A stretch of 64,000 nucleotides of DNA from Lottiidibacillus patelloidae (GCF_002262935.1 NZ_NPIA01000005.1:1-64000); one strand, 5' to 3'. Numbered from the stretch's first letter, positions 22,818 through 33,850 are shown. The notes: generated by a model not told the origin, from the letters alone. A program made the numbers and translations.

Positions 22818-23708
22818 GTGTTAGCGACAATTAAGACAACAACTGAGGAATTTTTAACAAGCTTGACCAGCTACCAACTATGGTCGGAAATAGGTATTCT
22901 ACTACTGAAAATTTTAGGAATAATAATAGTAAGTATTATCGTTATTCGAATAGGTAAAACAGCAATTAGAAATATGTTTAAAATAAAGAAAAAAGGCGTA
23001 CTAGAGCTATCAGAAAAACGGGAAGTTACCTTAGTAAAATTACTTGAGAACATACTTACATATACGGTTTACTTTATTTCTATATTAATGATTTTAGAGT
23101 TGTTCGATATTCCTATTAAGTCACTGATAGCAGGTGCAGGAATAATCGGTTTAGCAGTAGGTTTTGGTGCTCAAAATTTAGTAAAAGATATTATTACAGG
23201 GTTTTTCATTATTTTAGAAAACCAATTTGCTGTTGGAGATTATATTAGAACTAGTAAATTTGAAGGATTTGTTGAAGAAATAGGGTTTCGTACGACTAAA
23301 ATAAAAAGTTGGACTGGTGAATTACATATCATTCCTAATGGAAGTATTGTTGAAGTAACAAACTTCTCTATTCATAATAGTATTGCAGTCGTCGACGTTG
23401 GAGTTGCATATGAAGAAGATATTCATGAAGCAGAAAACGTTATAAATGATTTATTAAAAGAGTTACCAGACAAATATGAGTCGATGCAGAAACCACCTGA
23501 ATTGTTAGGAGTACAAAATTTAGGTGCTTCGGATGTAGTCTTTCGCGTAATTGCAGAAGTAAAACCTATGGAGCATTGGAAAACGGCTCGTGCACTGCGA
23601 AAAGAGATTAAAAACCGTCTGGATGAAAGAAATATCGAAATTCCGTTCCCGCGTATTGTTATGTATAATCGCAAAGAAGAACAAGAAGGAAACGCATTAG
23701 AGGGGTAA
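22818..23708 (+). CDS. Small-conductance mechanosensitive channel (MscS family)
   Basis: 296 residues. Two N-terminal hydrophobic helices are followed by the pore helix SLIAGAGIIGLAVGFGAQNLVKD, the MscS TM3 pattern of small residues, then the beta domain (FAVGDYIRT, GFVEEIGFRTTKIKSW, IPNGSIVEVTNFS). It gates under membrane tension to relieve osmotic downshock. The GTG at 22818 is chosen because GGAGG lies 6 nt before it; the reading frame stays open upstream into the previous gene without a ribosome binding site. Confidence 0.92.
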   Translation: MLATIKTTTEEFLTSLTSYQLWSEIGILLLKILGIIIVSIIVIRIGKTAIRNMFKIKKKGVLELSEKREVTLVKLLENILTYTVYFISILMILELFDIPIKSLIAGAGIIGLAVGFGAQNLVKDIITGFFIILENQFAVGDYIRTSKFEGFVEEIGFRTTKIKSWTGELHIIPNGSIVEVTNFSIHNSIAVVDVGVAYEEDIHEAENVINDLLKELPDKYESMQKPPELLGVQNLGASDVVFRVIAEVKPMEHWKTARALRKEIKNRLDERNIEIPFPRIVMYNRKEEQEGNALEG

Positions 23709-23713
23709 CTGAT

Positions 23714-23917
23714 ATGGAAGAAAAACAATATAATTTAAAAGATATTGTAGAAATGAAAAAGCCACACCCTTGTGGAATAAATGAATGGAAGATTATTCGA
23801 ATGGGGATGGATATCCGAATAAAATGTGTAGGATGTCAACATAGTGTAATGATTCCACGAAAAGAGTTTACAAAAAAGCTGAAAAAAGTACTAAAAAGAC
23901 ATGAAGAAGAAAAATAA
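23714..23917 (+). CDS. DUF951 domain-containing protein (YyzM-like)
   Basis: 67-residue protein with the conserved pattern VEMKKPHPCG and DIRIKCVGCQHSVMIPR, so a possible metal-binding pair of Cys motifs. Function unknown. It starts 5 bp after the mscS-like gene; the same neighbour pair is common in Bacillus. GAGGGG precedes the ATG. Confidence 0.85.
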   Translation: MEEKQYNLKDIVEMKKPHPCGINEWKIIRMGMDIRIKCVGCQHSVMIPRKEFTKKLKKVLKRHEEEK

Positions 23918-23931
23918 TATGAAAAAATGAG

Positions 23932-23963
23932 GAACGCTACTATCTTTAGTTAGCGTTTTTTTA
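23932..23963 (+). terminator. Terminator after the DUF951 gene
   Basis: The arms AACGCTA and TAGCGTT with an intervening ten-base loop are followed by TTTTTT. Confidence 0.8.
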
Positions 23964-24001
23964 TATGATAAAAAGAGTGAGTTTGAAAAGAGGGTGAGAT
24001 A

Positions 24002-24601
24002 TTGACTATAGAAGAAAGTGCGATGCATGTGATTGCACATTATGGCTACATCGCATTATTTATAGCACTCATTCTCGGATTAATTGGATTACCTGTACCT
24101 GATGAAGTATTATTAGCTTTTGCTGGATACTTAATAGCACAAGGTGATTTCCAATTTACACAAACATTGATTGTTTGCTTCCTAGGAAGTGTTACCGGAA
24201 TGTCTATAAGTTTTTTTATAGGCAGAAAACTAGGTATTCCGTTTTTATTTAAGTATAAACGCTTTACTAGAATAACGCCGCTAAGAATAAAGAGATTGAA
24301 TCAATGGTTTACTCGGTTTGGTAAGGTTGCTGTCATTTTCGGGTATTTCTTGCCTGGAATAAGACATTTTAGTGCTTATATTGCTGGTGTAAGTAATTGG
24401 TCATATCGTACATTTATTGCTTACGCTGTGTTAGGTGCAGCGCTTTGGTCACTTACCTTTATATTTCTAGGTATGTGGTTTGAAGAATATTGGGAAGAAA
24501 TGATTAAGCTTATCCATCGATATGGAGTAGTTATTTCAATAGTAACATTTATAACCATTATTCTATTTATGATAATAAAAATAAAAAAAAGTAATTATTA
24601 A
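24002..24601 (+). CDS. DedA family membrane protein
   Basis: 199 residues with at least four hydrophobic segments. The DedA/SNARE-associated signature includes GLPVPDEVLLAFAGYL and the conserved FGYFLPGIRHFSAYIAG with the F/Y-x-P-G-x-R motif. Members act in polyprenyl-phosphate or phospholipid recycling and drug/pH tolerance. The TTG start follows GAGGGTGAGA. It lies between terminators, so it is likely monocistronic or read through to ychF. Confidence 0.88.
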   Translation: MTIEESAMHVIAHYGYIALFIALILGLIGLPVPDEVLLAFAGYLIAQGDFQFTQTLIVCFLGSVTGMSISFFIGRKLGIPFLFKYKRFTRITPLRIKRLNQWFTRFGKVAVIFGYFLPGIRHFSAYIAGVSNWSYRTFIAYAVLGAALWSLTFIFLGMWFEEYWEEMIKLIHRYGVVISIVTFITIILFMIIKIKKSNY

Positions 24602-24633
24602 TTTGATTATTTAAAATAAGGAGAGTGTCATTT

Positions 24634-25734
24634 ATGGCTTTAACAACAGGAATTGTCGGTTTACCTAACGTAGGGAAATCTACATTATTTAATGCTATTA
24701 CACAAGCGGGTGCTGAATCTGCAAACTATCCATTCTGTACAATTGATCCAAACGTAGGAATTGTTGAAGTACCAGATGAGCGACTAGACAAGCTTACGGA
24801 GTTAATCGTCCCTAAAAAAACTATTCCAACTGCGTTTGAATTTACTGATATCGCGGGTATAGTAAAAGGAGCAAGTAAGGGGGAGGGATTAGGAAACAAG
24901 TTTTTATCACACATTAGGCAGGTAGATGCAATTTCACATGTAGTGCGTTGTTTTGATGATGAAAATATTACACATGTTTCAGGACAAGTCGACCCAATTT
25001 CTGATATCGAAACTATCAACTTAGAATTAATATTAGCTGACTTAGAATCGGTAGAAAAAAGATTAACAAGAGTAAGCAAGATGGCAAAACAAAAAGACAA
25101 AGAAGCGATGGCTGAAGCGGCAGTTTTAGAAAAGCTTCAAGCAGCTTTTGAAAATGAAATGTCGGCAAGAAGTGTAGAATTAACGGATGACGAAAAGAAA
25201 GTTATTCACGGTATGCACTTACTTACTATTAAACCTGTACTTTATGTTGCGAATGTAAGTGAAGAAGATTTGCTTGCAGGTGAAGATAATGAATACGTGA
25301 AAAAAGTTAAAGCATATGCAGCAAAAGAAGGTGCAGAAGTTATTACTGTTTGTGCTCGTATTGAATCAGAATTATCAGAGCTAGATGGTGATGAAAAGCA
25401 AGAATTTCTTGAAGATTTAGGAATAGCTGAACCAGGATTAAACAAGTTAATTCGAGCAGCATACCAACTTTTAGGACTAGCAACATATTTTACTGCAGGT
25501 GTACAAGAAGTACGTGCTTGGACATTTAGAAAAGGTATTAAAGCCCCTCAAGCTGCAGGTATCATTCATACAGATTTCGAGCGTGGATTTATTCGTGCGG
25601 AAGTAGTGTCTTATGATGATTTAATTGCTGCAGGTTCAGAGGGTGCTGCAAAAGAACAAGGAAAGCTTCGTCTTGAAGGGAAAGAATACATCGTTAAAGA
25701 TGGAGATGTTATCCATTTCCGTTTCAATGTATAA
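24634..25734 (+). CDS. ychF: Redox-regulated ATPase YchF (Obg family)
   Basis: 366 residues, the usual length for YchF/OLA1, a ribosome-associated P-loop protein preferring ATP. P-loop GLPNVGKST, switch region FTDIAGIVKGASKGEGLGNKF, a coiled-coil middle and a C-terminal TGS domain (RAWTFRKG, VKDGDVIHFRFNV) are present. ATG at 24634 follows AAGGAGAG. It precedes rpsF as in B. subtilis (yyaF). Confidence 0.96.
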   Translation: MALTTGIVGLPNVGKSTLFNAITQAGAESANYPFCTIDPNVGIVEVPDERLDKLTELIVPKKTIPTAFEFTDIAGIVKGASKGEGLGNKFLSHIRQVDAISHVVRCFDDENITHVSGQVDPISDIETINLELILADLESVEKRLTRVSKMAKQKDKEAMAEAAVLEKLQAAFENEMSARSVELTDDEKKVIHGMHLLTIKPVLYVANVSEEDLLAGEDNEYVKKVKAYAAKEGAEVITVCARIESELSELDGDEKQEFLEDLGIAEPGLNKLIRAAYQLLGLATYFTAGVQEVRAWTFRKGIKAPQAAGIIHTDFERGFIRAEVVSYDDLIAAGSEGAAKEQGKLRLEGKEYIVKDGDVIHFRFNV

Positions 25735-25751
25735 GCTTGTCAAAAATAAAG

Positions 25752-25780
25752 TTGTTTTCATTTTATAACTTTGCTATAAT
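25752..25780 (+). promoter_or_regulatory. Promoter of rpsF-ssb-rpsR
   Basis: TTGTTT (25752-25757), a 17-nt spacer and TATAAT (25775-25780) place the start near 25787, giving a leader of about 68 nt. Confidence 0.75.
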
Positions 25781-25786
25781 GTCTAG

Positions 25787-25850
25787 ATGTGAGTAACTAA
25801 TAATTACTCCTTGCTCCATTATGGGGCCGCTTAGACCAAAGGGAGGTGAC
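25787..25850 (+). promoter_or_regulatory. S6:S18 ribosomal protein leader
   Basis: The leader folds into GAGTAA/TTACTC (25791-25809) and GCTCC-ATTAT-GGGGC (25813-25827), followed by CCGCTTAGACC. That fits the Bacillus rpsF leader that binds the S6:S18 complex and lets it repress its own synthesis. The call rests on recalled similarity to the B. subtilis leader. Confidence 0.7.
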
Positions 25851-25854
25851 GATA

Positions 25855-26142
25855 ATGAATAAATACGAAATTATGTATATCATTCGTCCAAACATGGAAG
25901 ATGAAGCTCAAAAAGCATTAGTTGAACGCTTTAACGGAATCTTAACTGATAACGGTGCTGAAATCGCAAACGTGAAAGAGATGGGTAAGCGTCGTTTAGC
26001 TTACGAAATCAATGACTTACGTGAAGGTTTCTACATGCTAATCAACACTGCAGCTAAAGCAGATGCTATCAATGAGTTCGATCGTTTGGCGAAGATCAAT
26101 GAAGATATCATCCGTCATATGATCATTAAAGAAGAAGAGTAA
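25855..26142 (+). CDS. rpsF: 30S ribosomal protein S6
   Basis: 95 residues: [20 protein letters not shown] at the start and [11 protein letters not shown] at the end, matching Bacillus S6. The ATG at 25855 is chosen over a GTG at 25846 that falls inside GGAGGTG. First gene of rpsF-ssb-rpsR; S6 binds S18 and probably feeds back on the leader. Confidence 0.97.
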   Translation: MNKYEIMYIIRPNMEDEAQKALVERFNGILTDNGAEIANVKEMGKRRLAYEINDLREGFYMLINTAAKADAINEFDRLAKINEDIIRHMIIKEEE

Positions 26143-26163
26143 TCTTCTAAGGGGGAGATTCTG

Positions 26164-26646
26164 ATGATTAACCGCGTAGTTCTTGTTGGTCGTCTTACTA
26201 AAGATCCTGAACTAAAGTACACGCCTACTGGTGTAGCAGTAGCTAATTTTACATTAGCTGTTAACCGCCCATTTTCTAGTCAAGATGGAAATAGGGAAGC
26301 TGATTTCATTAATTGTGTTATTTGGAGAAAGCCTGCTGAAAACGTAGCTAACTTCCTTCGAAAAGGTAGTTTGGCTGGAGTTGAAGGTCGTATCAACACA
26401 CGTAATTATGAAAACCAAGAAGGTCGCAGAGTATATGTAACAGAAGTTGTTGCAGATAGTGTGCAGTTTTTAGAGCCAAGAAATAGTGGTGGGCAGCAAA
26501 GTGGTGGTTCTTCATACGGTGAAGAAAACAACTACAATCAGAATCGTAAGCCTAACAATAACCAAAATAATAATCGTCAAGATGATGATCCATTCGCTGG
26601 CGGAAGTCAACCGATAGATATCTCAGATGACGACTTACCATTTTAA
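26164..26646 (+). CDS. ssb: Single-stranded DNA-binding protein SSB
   Basis: 160 residues. The N-terminal OB fold starts [21 protein letters not shown] Gly/Gln/Asn-rich linker follows (from about residue 108) and the acidic tail ISDDDLPF is the docking site for replication and repair partners. It lies between rpsF and rpsR, the standard essential ssbA locus, and is preceded by AAGGGGGAG. Confidence 0.97.
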   Translation: MINRVVLVGRLTKDPELKYTPTGVAVANFTLAVNRPFSSQDGNREADFINCVIWRKPAENVANFLRKGSLAGVEGRINTRNYENQEGRRVYVTEVVADSVQFLEPRNSGGQQSGGSSYGEENNYNQNRKPNNNQNNNRQDDDPFAGGSQPIDISDDDLPF

Positions 26647-26689
26647 TATTAGAACGGAATATAAATAAAAAGTAAGGGAGGCTAACACT

Positions 26690-26926
26690 ATGGCATTCGG
26701 ACGTAGAGGTGGACGCGCTAAGCGTCGTAAAGTTTGCTTTTTCAAAGTAAACAAAATCGAAAAAATCGACTATAAAGATGTTGATTTACTAAAACGATTC
26801 ATTTCTGAGCGTGGTAAGATTTTACCACGTCGTGTAACAGGTACTTCAGCTAAATACCAACGTCAATTAACTAGAGCTATTAAACGCTCTCGTCAAATGG
26901 CTTTATTACCATATGTATCTGAATAA
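26690..26926 (+). CDS. rpsR: 30S ribosomal protein S18
   Basis: 78 residues with the core [20 protein letters not shown], the RNA-binding [20 protein letters not shown] and [20 protein letters not shown] single Cys remains (C+ or C- status not resolved). Last gene of the S6 operon, followed by a strong terminator. Confidence 0.97.
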   Translation: MAFGRRGGRAKRRKVCFFKVNKIEKIDYKDVDLLKRFISERGKILPRRVTGTSAKYQRQLTRAIKRSRQMALLPYVSE

Positions 26927-26939
26927 GTAATGAAAAAAA

Positions 26940-26973
26940 GATCTTTTACCACCGAGGTAAAAGGTCTTTTTTC
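26940..26973 (+). terminator. Terminator of rpsF-ssb-rpsR
   Basis: GATCTTTTACC-ACCGA-GGTAAAAGGTC followed by TTTTTT. The A-rich 5' flank makes it look partly bidirectional. Confidence 0.92.
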
Positions 26974-27000
26974 TTTAAATACGAAGGCATTAAAGCCGTT

Positions 27001-27332
27001 AAGCGATTGCTTCAGCTTTTCTTATCTGATCCAGCTGCGGCTCACAGCGACTAGCAATCTTCACACTTTTTATTTACGATAAGTCAACATCAACTCGTTC
27101 CACTTGTTGTGTTTCCTTTATCTCAAACAAAGTGCTCCAGCTTATACGTCGCTGAGCGTTCGCCTCGCTTTTCTTTATTTGATCCAGCTTCGACTCCTAG
27201 CGACTAGTTAACTTCATACTTCTCTTTTGCGATAAGTCAACATCAAAGTGCATACACTTTGTGTTTCCTTTATCTCAATCGAAGTATTCCAGTTCATACG
27301 TCGCTAACCAGTCGTCTCAGCTTTTCTTTATT
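27001..27332. repeat. Tandem repeat, period about 152 bp, 2.2 copies
   Basis: Two full imperfect copies (about 27001-27153 and 27154-27305) and a partial third (27306-27332) fill the gap before yybS. Shared blocks are GCTTTTCTT, GATCCAGCT, AGCGACTAG, CGATAAGTCAACATCAA, GTGTTTCCTTTATCTCAA and ATACGTCGCT, each recurring 152-153 bp apart. The blocks diverge between copies in places. No open reading frame of note, and no terminal inverted repeats or transposase are seen. Similar sequence families occur between genes in some Bacillaceae, as far as I recall. Confidence 0.85.
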
Positions 27333-27392
27333 AATTGCTATCAGGTATTCCAAGGTTTAAAATAGTGGGTAGAGATTAGATGAGGTGATTAA

Positions 27393-28337
27393 GTGAAAAA
27401 CCAACGAATTATAACAGAAGGCGCACTTTTATTATCGATATTTATAGTGCTTTTATTATTTACTATTTTTGTACCTTTATTAGGTATGTTATCGATATGG
27501 GCGTTACCAATTCCATTCATCTTATATACTGTACGTCATGGCTTAAAGGCAGGTATTTTCTTACTAGTAGGTACTTTATTGTTAACTTTAGCAGTAGGGC
27601 TTATTATGTCTATGCCATTAGCTATTATGTTTGCAAGTAGTGGACTTGTTATCGGCTACTTATTGAAAAGAAAGTTATCATCTTTCGTTGTATTAGTAGG
27701 ATCTACATTAACGTACATTACAAACATTTTGCTTATTTATGTCATAAGCATTGTAATATTCGACCTTAATATTGTTGACTCTATCGAAAAAATGTCGAGT
27801 GATTCAATAAAAACTGCTGAAGAAATTATGGTAGCTATAGGTCAGGAAAATAAAGATGTTATTATTGCTTATGAGAATGCAATGGAAGTTGCTATTTACA
27901 TAATACCTAGTTTAATAATAATGACGGGTATTTTATTTTCAATTATTACAATCTTGGTTGCAAAACCTATTGTAAAGCGATTTTATAGTGAATTACCAGA
28001 CGCAAAACCATTTAGAGAATGGAATTTCCCTAAAAGTATCATATGGTATTATATAATAGTGATTTTATTATCATTTATGCAATTAGAAGTAGGTTCATCG
28101 CTTTATCTTGTAGTAATTAATTTACAAGTATTACTTGAGCTTGTTTTAATGATTCAAGGTTTTACTTTAATTTATTTTTATTTCCATGCAAAAGGAAGTG
28201 GCAAGGGAATACCAATTGCAATTACTGTATTTGCAATTTTATTCGCACCGTTACTTTCAATCATTAGAATCTTAGGTATAATTGATTTAGGTTTCGAATT
28301 AAAAGCAAAAATCGCTAACGCAAATAAAGTTAGTTAA
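27393..28337 (+). CDS. yybS: YybS family membrane protein (DUF2232)
   Basis: 314 residues with about eight hydrophobic segments and the DUF2232 pattern (ALPIPFILYTVRHGLKAGIF). Function is not established. Its fixed place just before gdpP suggests a link to c-di-AMP signalling or to the membrane. GTG start after GAGGTGATTA. It ends 16 bp before gdpP. Confidence 0.85.
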   Translation: MKNQRIITEGALLLSIFIVLLLFTIFVPLLGMLSIWALPIPFILYTVRHGLKAGIFLLVGTLLLTLAVGLIMSMPLAIMFASSGLVIGYLLKRKLSSFVVLVGSTLTYITNILLIYVISIVIFDLNIVDSIEKMSSDSIKTAEEIMVAIGQENKDVIIAYENAMEVAIYIIPSLIIMTGILFSIITILVAKPIVKRFYSELPDAKPFREWNFPKSIIWYYIIVILLSFMQLEVGSSLYLVVINLQVLLELVLMIQGFTLIYFYFHAKGSGKGIPIAITVFAILFAPLLSIIRILGIIDLGFELKAKIANANKVS

Positions 28338-28353
28338 ATTAGGAGATGAAAAT

Positions 28354-30327
28354 ATGCCTGACTTTTTTAATAAGAGATGGCATGGTTCACATGTAGTTGC
28401 ACTCTTTATTTTGGCAATTATTTTTGTTGCCATTATTGCCTATCATAATTGGATAATAGCAGTGATTGGATTAGCATTCCTTGTTCTCTTATTTACGTTT
28501 GCCTTGAAAAGTGAGGCATATTTTCGTGAAGAATTAGGAGATTATATATCTACCCTTTCATATAGGGTACGTAAAGTTGGGGAAGAGGCATTGCTTGAGA
28601 TGCCAATCGGAATTATTTTATATGATGAAGACTTTAATATTGAATGGGCTAATCCATACATGACAGAACTTATTGGTGAAGAAAGTTTAATTGGACATAA
28701 TGTAGATGTTGTAACAAGTGAAATTAATACGTTAATTAAAGGTACGGAGTCATATAGTCAAATTAAAATACAAAAACAAAATTTCCGTATTCATTTAAAA
28801 CGGGAAGAACGGTTACTGTACTTTTTTGATATTAATGAACAAATTAACATTGAAAAATTATTTGCAGAAGAACAACCAGTTATTGCAACAATCTTTTTAG
28901 ATAACTTTGAGGACGTTACTCAAGGAATGGAAGATCAAGCTAGAATTAACATTAATAGTGTAGTTACTTCATTATTAAAAAACTGGGCTACAGAACATAA
29001 CGTATTTTTAAAGCGTGTTTCATCAGAACGTTTTCTTGCAGTTTTTAATCAAAAAACATTAAGCGCATTTGAGGCAAATAAGTTTTCCATCTTAGATGAG
29101 GTGCGCGAAACTACTCATAAAAAGAATGTCCCAATAACTTTAAGTATTGGGGTAGGTACAGGAGTTAGATCATACCCAGAATTAGGGAATTTAGCACAGT
29201 CAAGTTTAGACTTAGCTTTAGGTCGTGGTGGAGACCAAGTAGCTATTAAAAGTTATCAAGGCAAAGTTAACTTCTTCGGAGGAAAAACAAATCCAGTTGA
29301 GAAGAGAACAAAAGTACGTGCTCGAGTTATTTCCCATGCAATAAGAGAACTAATCCTGCAAAGTGACAAAGTAATAGTTATGGGACATATACATCCTGAT
29401 ATGGATGCTATAGGAGCAGCTATTGGTATTCTTAAGGTTGCAGAAGCTAATGAAAAAGAAGCTTATATTGTCTTGGATGATGAGGATATTCATGTTGGTA
29501 TTAAGAAACTAATTGATGAGTTAAAGAAAGATAAAAAACTTTGGGCTCACTTCATTACGAAAGATGAGGCATATGAAGAGTCTACAGAAGATACACTATT
29601 AGTTGTCGTTGATACACATAAACCTTCTATGGTTATTGAACCAAGATTGTTAAAAGAAATAGATCACGTTGTTGTCATTGATCACCATCGAAGAGGAGAA
29701 GAGTTCATTAAAGATCCTGTACTAGTTTATATGGAACCTTACGCATCCTCAACGGCCGAACTAATTACTGAACTATTAGAATATCAACCGAATGGTGTGA
29801 AAATGAACATGCTTGAATCATCAGCTCTATTGGCTGGTATTATCGTCGATACGAAAAATTTCACATTAAGAACTGGCGCGAGAACATTTGATGCAGCTTC
29901 ATACTTGAGAGCTGGTAATGCAGATACAGCTTTAGTTCAAAAGTTCTTAAGTGAAGATCAAACACAATATGTTCAACGTTCAAAATTAGTAGAAAGAGCT
30001 ACGATCCATAATAATGGAGTGGCTATTGCTAAAGGGCTTGAATCGGAAGTTTACAACAAAGTTATCTTGGCGCAAGCAGCTGATACGCTGCTAACTTTAA
30101 GTGGTGTTAGTGCTTCGTTTGTAATTTCTAAAACAAAAGAAAACTCAGTCAGTATTAGTGCGAGATCATTAGGTGAGATTAATGTTCAAGTTATTATGGA
30201 GAAAATGAATGGTGGCGGACATTTAACAAATGCAGCGACACAACTTGAAGAAGTTTCAATTGATGGAGCAACGGAACAATTGCTAACGATTATAGAGGAA
30301 TTTTTTGAAGGAGGAGAAGAGTCATGA
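28354..30327 (+). CDS. gdpP: Cyclic-di-AMP phosphodiesterase GdpP
   Basis: 657 residues. Two N-terminal transmembrane helices are followed by a PAS domain ([20 protein letters not shown]), a degenerate GGDEF domain (no GGDEF motif; [12 protein letters not shown]), a DHH domain with [14 protein letters not shown] and VVIDHHRRG, and DHHA1 with [12 protein letters not shown]. It hydrolyses c-di-AMP to pApA, affecting potassium balance, cell wall and beta-lactam tolerance. The last 4 bp overlap the ATG of rplI. Confidence 0.96.
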   Translation: MPDFFNKRWHGSHVVALFILAIIFVAIIAYHNWIIAVIGLAFLVLLFTFALKSEAYFREELGDYISTLSYRVRKVGEEALLEMPIGIILYDEDFNIEWANPYMTELIGEESLIGHNVDVVTSEINTLIKGTESYSQIKIQKQNFRIHLKREERLLYFFDINEQINIEKLFAEEQPVIATIFLDNFEDVTQGMEDQARININSVVTSLLKNWATEHNVFLKRVSSERFLAVFNQKTLSAFEANKFSILDEVRETTHKKNVPITLSIGVGTGVRSYPELGNLAQSSLDLALGRGGDQVAIKSYQGKVNFFGGKTNPVEKRTKVRARVISHAIRELILQSDKVIVMGHIHPDMDAIGAAIGILKVAEANEKEAYIVLDDEDIHVGIKKLIDELKKDKKLWAHFITKDEAYEESTEDTLLVVVDTHKPSMVIEPRLLKEIDHVVVIDHHRRGEEFIKDPVLVYMEPYASSTAELITELLEYQPNGVKMNMLESSALLAGIIVDTKNFTLRTGARTFDAASYLRAGNADTALVQKFLSEDQTQYVQRSKLVERATIHNNGVAIAKGLESEVYNKVILAQAADTLLTLSGVSASFVISKTKENSVSISARSLGEINVQVIMEKMNGGGHLTNAATQLEEVSIDGATEQLLTIIEEFFEGGEES

Positions 30328-30767
30328 AAGTAATCTTTTTAAAAGATGTAAAAGGTAAAGGGAAAAAAGGGGAAGTAAAAAACGTTGCTGAAGGTTATGC
30401 ACAAAACTTTTTAATTCCACGTGGTTTTGCTAAAGTTGCAACTTCGGGTAACATAAATACTTTAGAAGCTCAAAAGAAAAAAGAAGAAGAAATTGCTGCA
30501 CAGCAATTAGCTGATGCAGAAAAACTAAAAGAGAAAATGGAAGAACTAACTGTTACATTAGCAACAAAAGCTGGTGATGGTGGACGTTTATTCGGTTCAA
30601 TTACGAGCAAACAAATTGCAGATGAACTAAAACAGTTAGGTTATAAAATAGATAAACGAAAAATAGATTTACCTGAACCAATTCGTGCATTAGGCTTTAC
30701 TAATGTACCAATCAAGATTCATTCGAAAGTTACAGCAACTGTAAAAGTGCAAGTGGTAGAGCAGTAA
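30324..30767 (+). CDS. rplI: 50S ribosomal protein L9
   Basis: 147 residues: N-domain [21 protein letters not shown], connecting helix, and C-domain [16 protein letters not shown]. It overlaps gdpP by ATGA and precedes dnaC, the conserved Bacillus order yybS-gdpP-rplI-dnaC. The ribosome binding site GGAGGAG lies inside the gdpP coding end. Confidence 0.97.
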   Translation: MKVIFLKDVKGKGKKGEVKNVAEGYAQNFLIPRGFAKVATSGNINTLEAQKKKEEEIAAQQLADAEKLKEKMEELTVTLATKAGDGGRLFGSITSKQIADELKQLGYKIDKRKIDLPEPIRALGFTNVPIKIHSKVTATVKVQVVEQ

Positions 30768-30800
30768 TAAATAACGAGATTATCCGAAGGAGGGGAATTA

Positions 30801-32159
30801 ATGAGTGACTTATTTGCAGATCGTACACCGCCTCATAATATAGAAGCTGAACAAGCTGTTATTGGTGCAATATTTTTAGATCCACAAGCAATAACGACTG
30901 CTTCCGAATTATTATCACCAAATGACTTCTACAGAGCTGCACATCAAAAGATATATGAGGTCATTATTACCCTTTCGGAAAGAAGTGAGCCTATTGATCT
31001 AGTCACGGTTACTTCTGAATTACAAGATCGAAAGCTTCTAGAAGAAGTGGGCGGCGTTTCATATTTAAGTGATTTAGCAAATTCTGTGCCGACAGCAGCT
31101 AACATTGAATATTATAGTCAAATTGTTGAAGAAAAATCGTTGCTCCGTCATTTAATACGTACGGCAACTGAGATTACAAAAAACGGCTATACAACAGAGG
31201 ACGGCGTAGATGCTATTTTAAATGAAGCGGAACGTAGCATCTTGGAAGTATCACGACGAAAAAGAACTGGAACATTTAAAGTAATAAAAGATGTTTTAGT
31301 TGAGGCTTACGATAATATTGAGTTATTAAATAATCGTGAAGGTGAAATAACCGGAATACCAACTGGGTTTAATCACCTTGATCGAATGACTGCAGGTTTC
31401 CAACGAAATGATTTAATTATCGTTGCAGCCCGTCCATCAGTAGGTAAAACAGCTTTTGCTTTAAATATTTCACAAAATGTAGCGACAAAAGCTGGGGAAA
31501 ATGTTGCTATCTTTAGTTTAGAGATGGGTGCAGAACAACTTGTCATGCGTATGTTATGTGCGGAAGGAAACATCGATGCACAACGACTTCGTACGGGTAA
31601 ATTGCAACCAGAAGATTGGCAAAAACTAACGATGGCAATGGGTAGCTTATCAAACGCTGGTATATACATTGACGATACGCCTGGAATTCGAATCAATGAG
31701 CTAATTGCTAAATGCCGACGCCTAAAGCAAGAGCATGGCTTAGGAATGGTATTAATTGATTACTTACAGTTAATTGTCGGTTCTGGTAAAACAGGCGAAA
31801 ACCGTCAACAAGAAGTATCAGAGATATCTCGATCATTAAAAGCACTTGCCAGAGAACTTCAAGTTCCCGTAATTGCATTATCACAGCTATCACGTGGAGT
31901 GGAACAAAGACAAGATAAGCGCCCTATGATGTCTGATATTCGTGAATCAGGAAGTATTGAGCAAGATGCTGATATCGTAGCCTTCTTATACCGCGATGAT
32001 TACTATGATAAAGAGTCTGAGAATAAAAATATTATTGAAATAATTATAGCAAAGCAACGTAATGGTCCTGTCGGGACTTGTGAACTTGCGTTTGTGAAAG
32101 AATACAATAAATTCGTAAACATTGACTACCAACGTGATGAACAAGGTGCACCAGCGTAA
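30801..32159 (+). CDS. dnaC: Replicative DNA helicase (DnaB family; DnaC in Bacillus)
   Basis: Hexameric 5'-3' fork helicase, 452 residues. The N-domain (PPHNIEAEQAVIGAIFLD) and RecA-like ATPase are present, with Walker A ARPSVGKTAFAL, Walker B MVLIDYLQLI and the arginine region SGSIEQDADIV. GAAGGAGGGG precedes the ATG. In B. subtilis the gene is named dnaC although the protein is the DnaB orthologue. Confidence 0.97.
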   Translation: MSDLFADRTPPHNIEAEQAVIGAIFLDPQAITTASELLSPNDFYRAAHQKIYEVIITLSERSEPIDLVTVTSELQDRKLLEEVGGVSYLSDLANSVPTAANIEYYSQIVEEKSLLRHLIRTATEITKNGYTTEDGVDAILNEAERSILEVSRRKRTGTFKVIKDVLVEAYDNIELLNNREGEITGIPTGFNHLDRMTAGFQRNDLIIVAARPSVGKTAFALNISQNVATKAGENVAIFSLEMGAEQLVMRMLCAEGNIDAQRLRTGKLQPEDWQKLTMAMGSLSNAGIYIDDTPGIRINELIAKCRRLKQEHGLGMVLIDYLQLIVGSGKTGENRQQEVSEISRSLKALARELQVPVIALSQLSRGVEQRQDKRPMMSDIRESGSIEQDADIVAFLYRDDYYDKESENKNIIEIIIAKQRNGPVGTCELAFVKEYNKFVNIDYQRDEQGAPA

Positions 32160-32170
32160 TACAGTAGTAA

Positions 32171-32205
32171 AAAGGAACTTGAAACTTTTCAAGTTCCTTT
32201 TTTCA
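32171..32205 (+). terminator. Terminator after dnaC
   Basis: GGAACTTGAAA-CTT-TTCAAGTTCC with a T-run TTTTTT. The 10-bp stem is near perfect and A-rich upstream. Confidence 0.92.
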
Positions 32206-32246
32206 TACAACCATCTTTACCAAAGGCGAACTATAATTACTGAATA

Positions 32247-32299
32247 TAAGTGAATATTCGTGTTTAATAATTGACAGTGCATTAGTGGAATGATACATT
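32247..32299 (+). promoter_or_regulatory. purA promoter with possible PurR box
   Basis: TTGACA (32271-32276), 17 nt and TACATT (32294-32299) give a good vegetative promoter. Just upstream, the minus strand at about 32252-32266 reads AACACGAATATTC, close to the PurBox CGAAC core (CGAAT here). A second box is weak. PurR control is therefore a suggestion only. Confidence 0.55.
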
Positions 32300-32320
32300 A
32301 TTAAAGGTTAAGAAAATTAA

Positions 32321-33613
<1,293 letters not shown>

Positions 33614-33621
33614 CAATAAAA

Positions 33622-33660
33622 AAGAGGTAGTGATTAGTAACTATTCATTACCTCTTAATT
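33622..33660 (+). terminator. Terminator after purA
   Basis: AAGAGGTAGTGA and TCATTACCTCTT form a 12-bp stem with one G-U pair. The T-run is short (TTAATTTC). Confidence 0.75.
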
Positions 33661-33699
33661 TCTCTCTAAAAATAGTAGATAATAATATAAAATTAAATA

Positions 33700-33728
33700 T
33701 TGTTATTCGACAAATAATATGATATTAT
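33700..33728 (+). promoter_or_regulatory. tRNA cluster promoter
   Basis: TTGTTA (33700-33705), 17 nt and TATTAT (33723-33728), starting about 13 bp before the first tRNA. Confidence 0.7.
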
Positions 33729-33747
33729 TACAAAGGTTAATAAATTT

Positions 33748-33822
33748 GGCCCGTTGGTCAAGCGGTTAAGACACCGCCCTTTCACGGCGGTAACACGGGT
33801 TCGAATCCCGTACGGGTCACCA
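33748..33822 (+). tRNA. tRNA-Glu (UUC)
   Basis: A full cloverleaf: acceptor GGCCCGT/ACGGGTC, D-arm, anticodon stem CCGCC-CTTTCAC-GGCGG with anticodon TTC, and T-loop GTTCGAATC. The 3' CCA is encoded. Confidence 0.97.
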
Positions 33823-33850
33823 TTTTTATTAACATTAGTAGATTCTATTA

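Noticed and set aside
25787-25850. T-box in the rpsF leader
   Set aside because: No AGGGUGGNACCGCG motif; the fold suits the S6:S18 leader instead.
27001-27332. CRISPR array or insertion sequence
   Set aside because: The repeat unit is about 152 bp with no short identical repeats and spacers, no cas genes, no inverted ends and no transposase.
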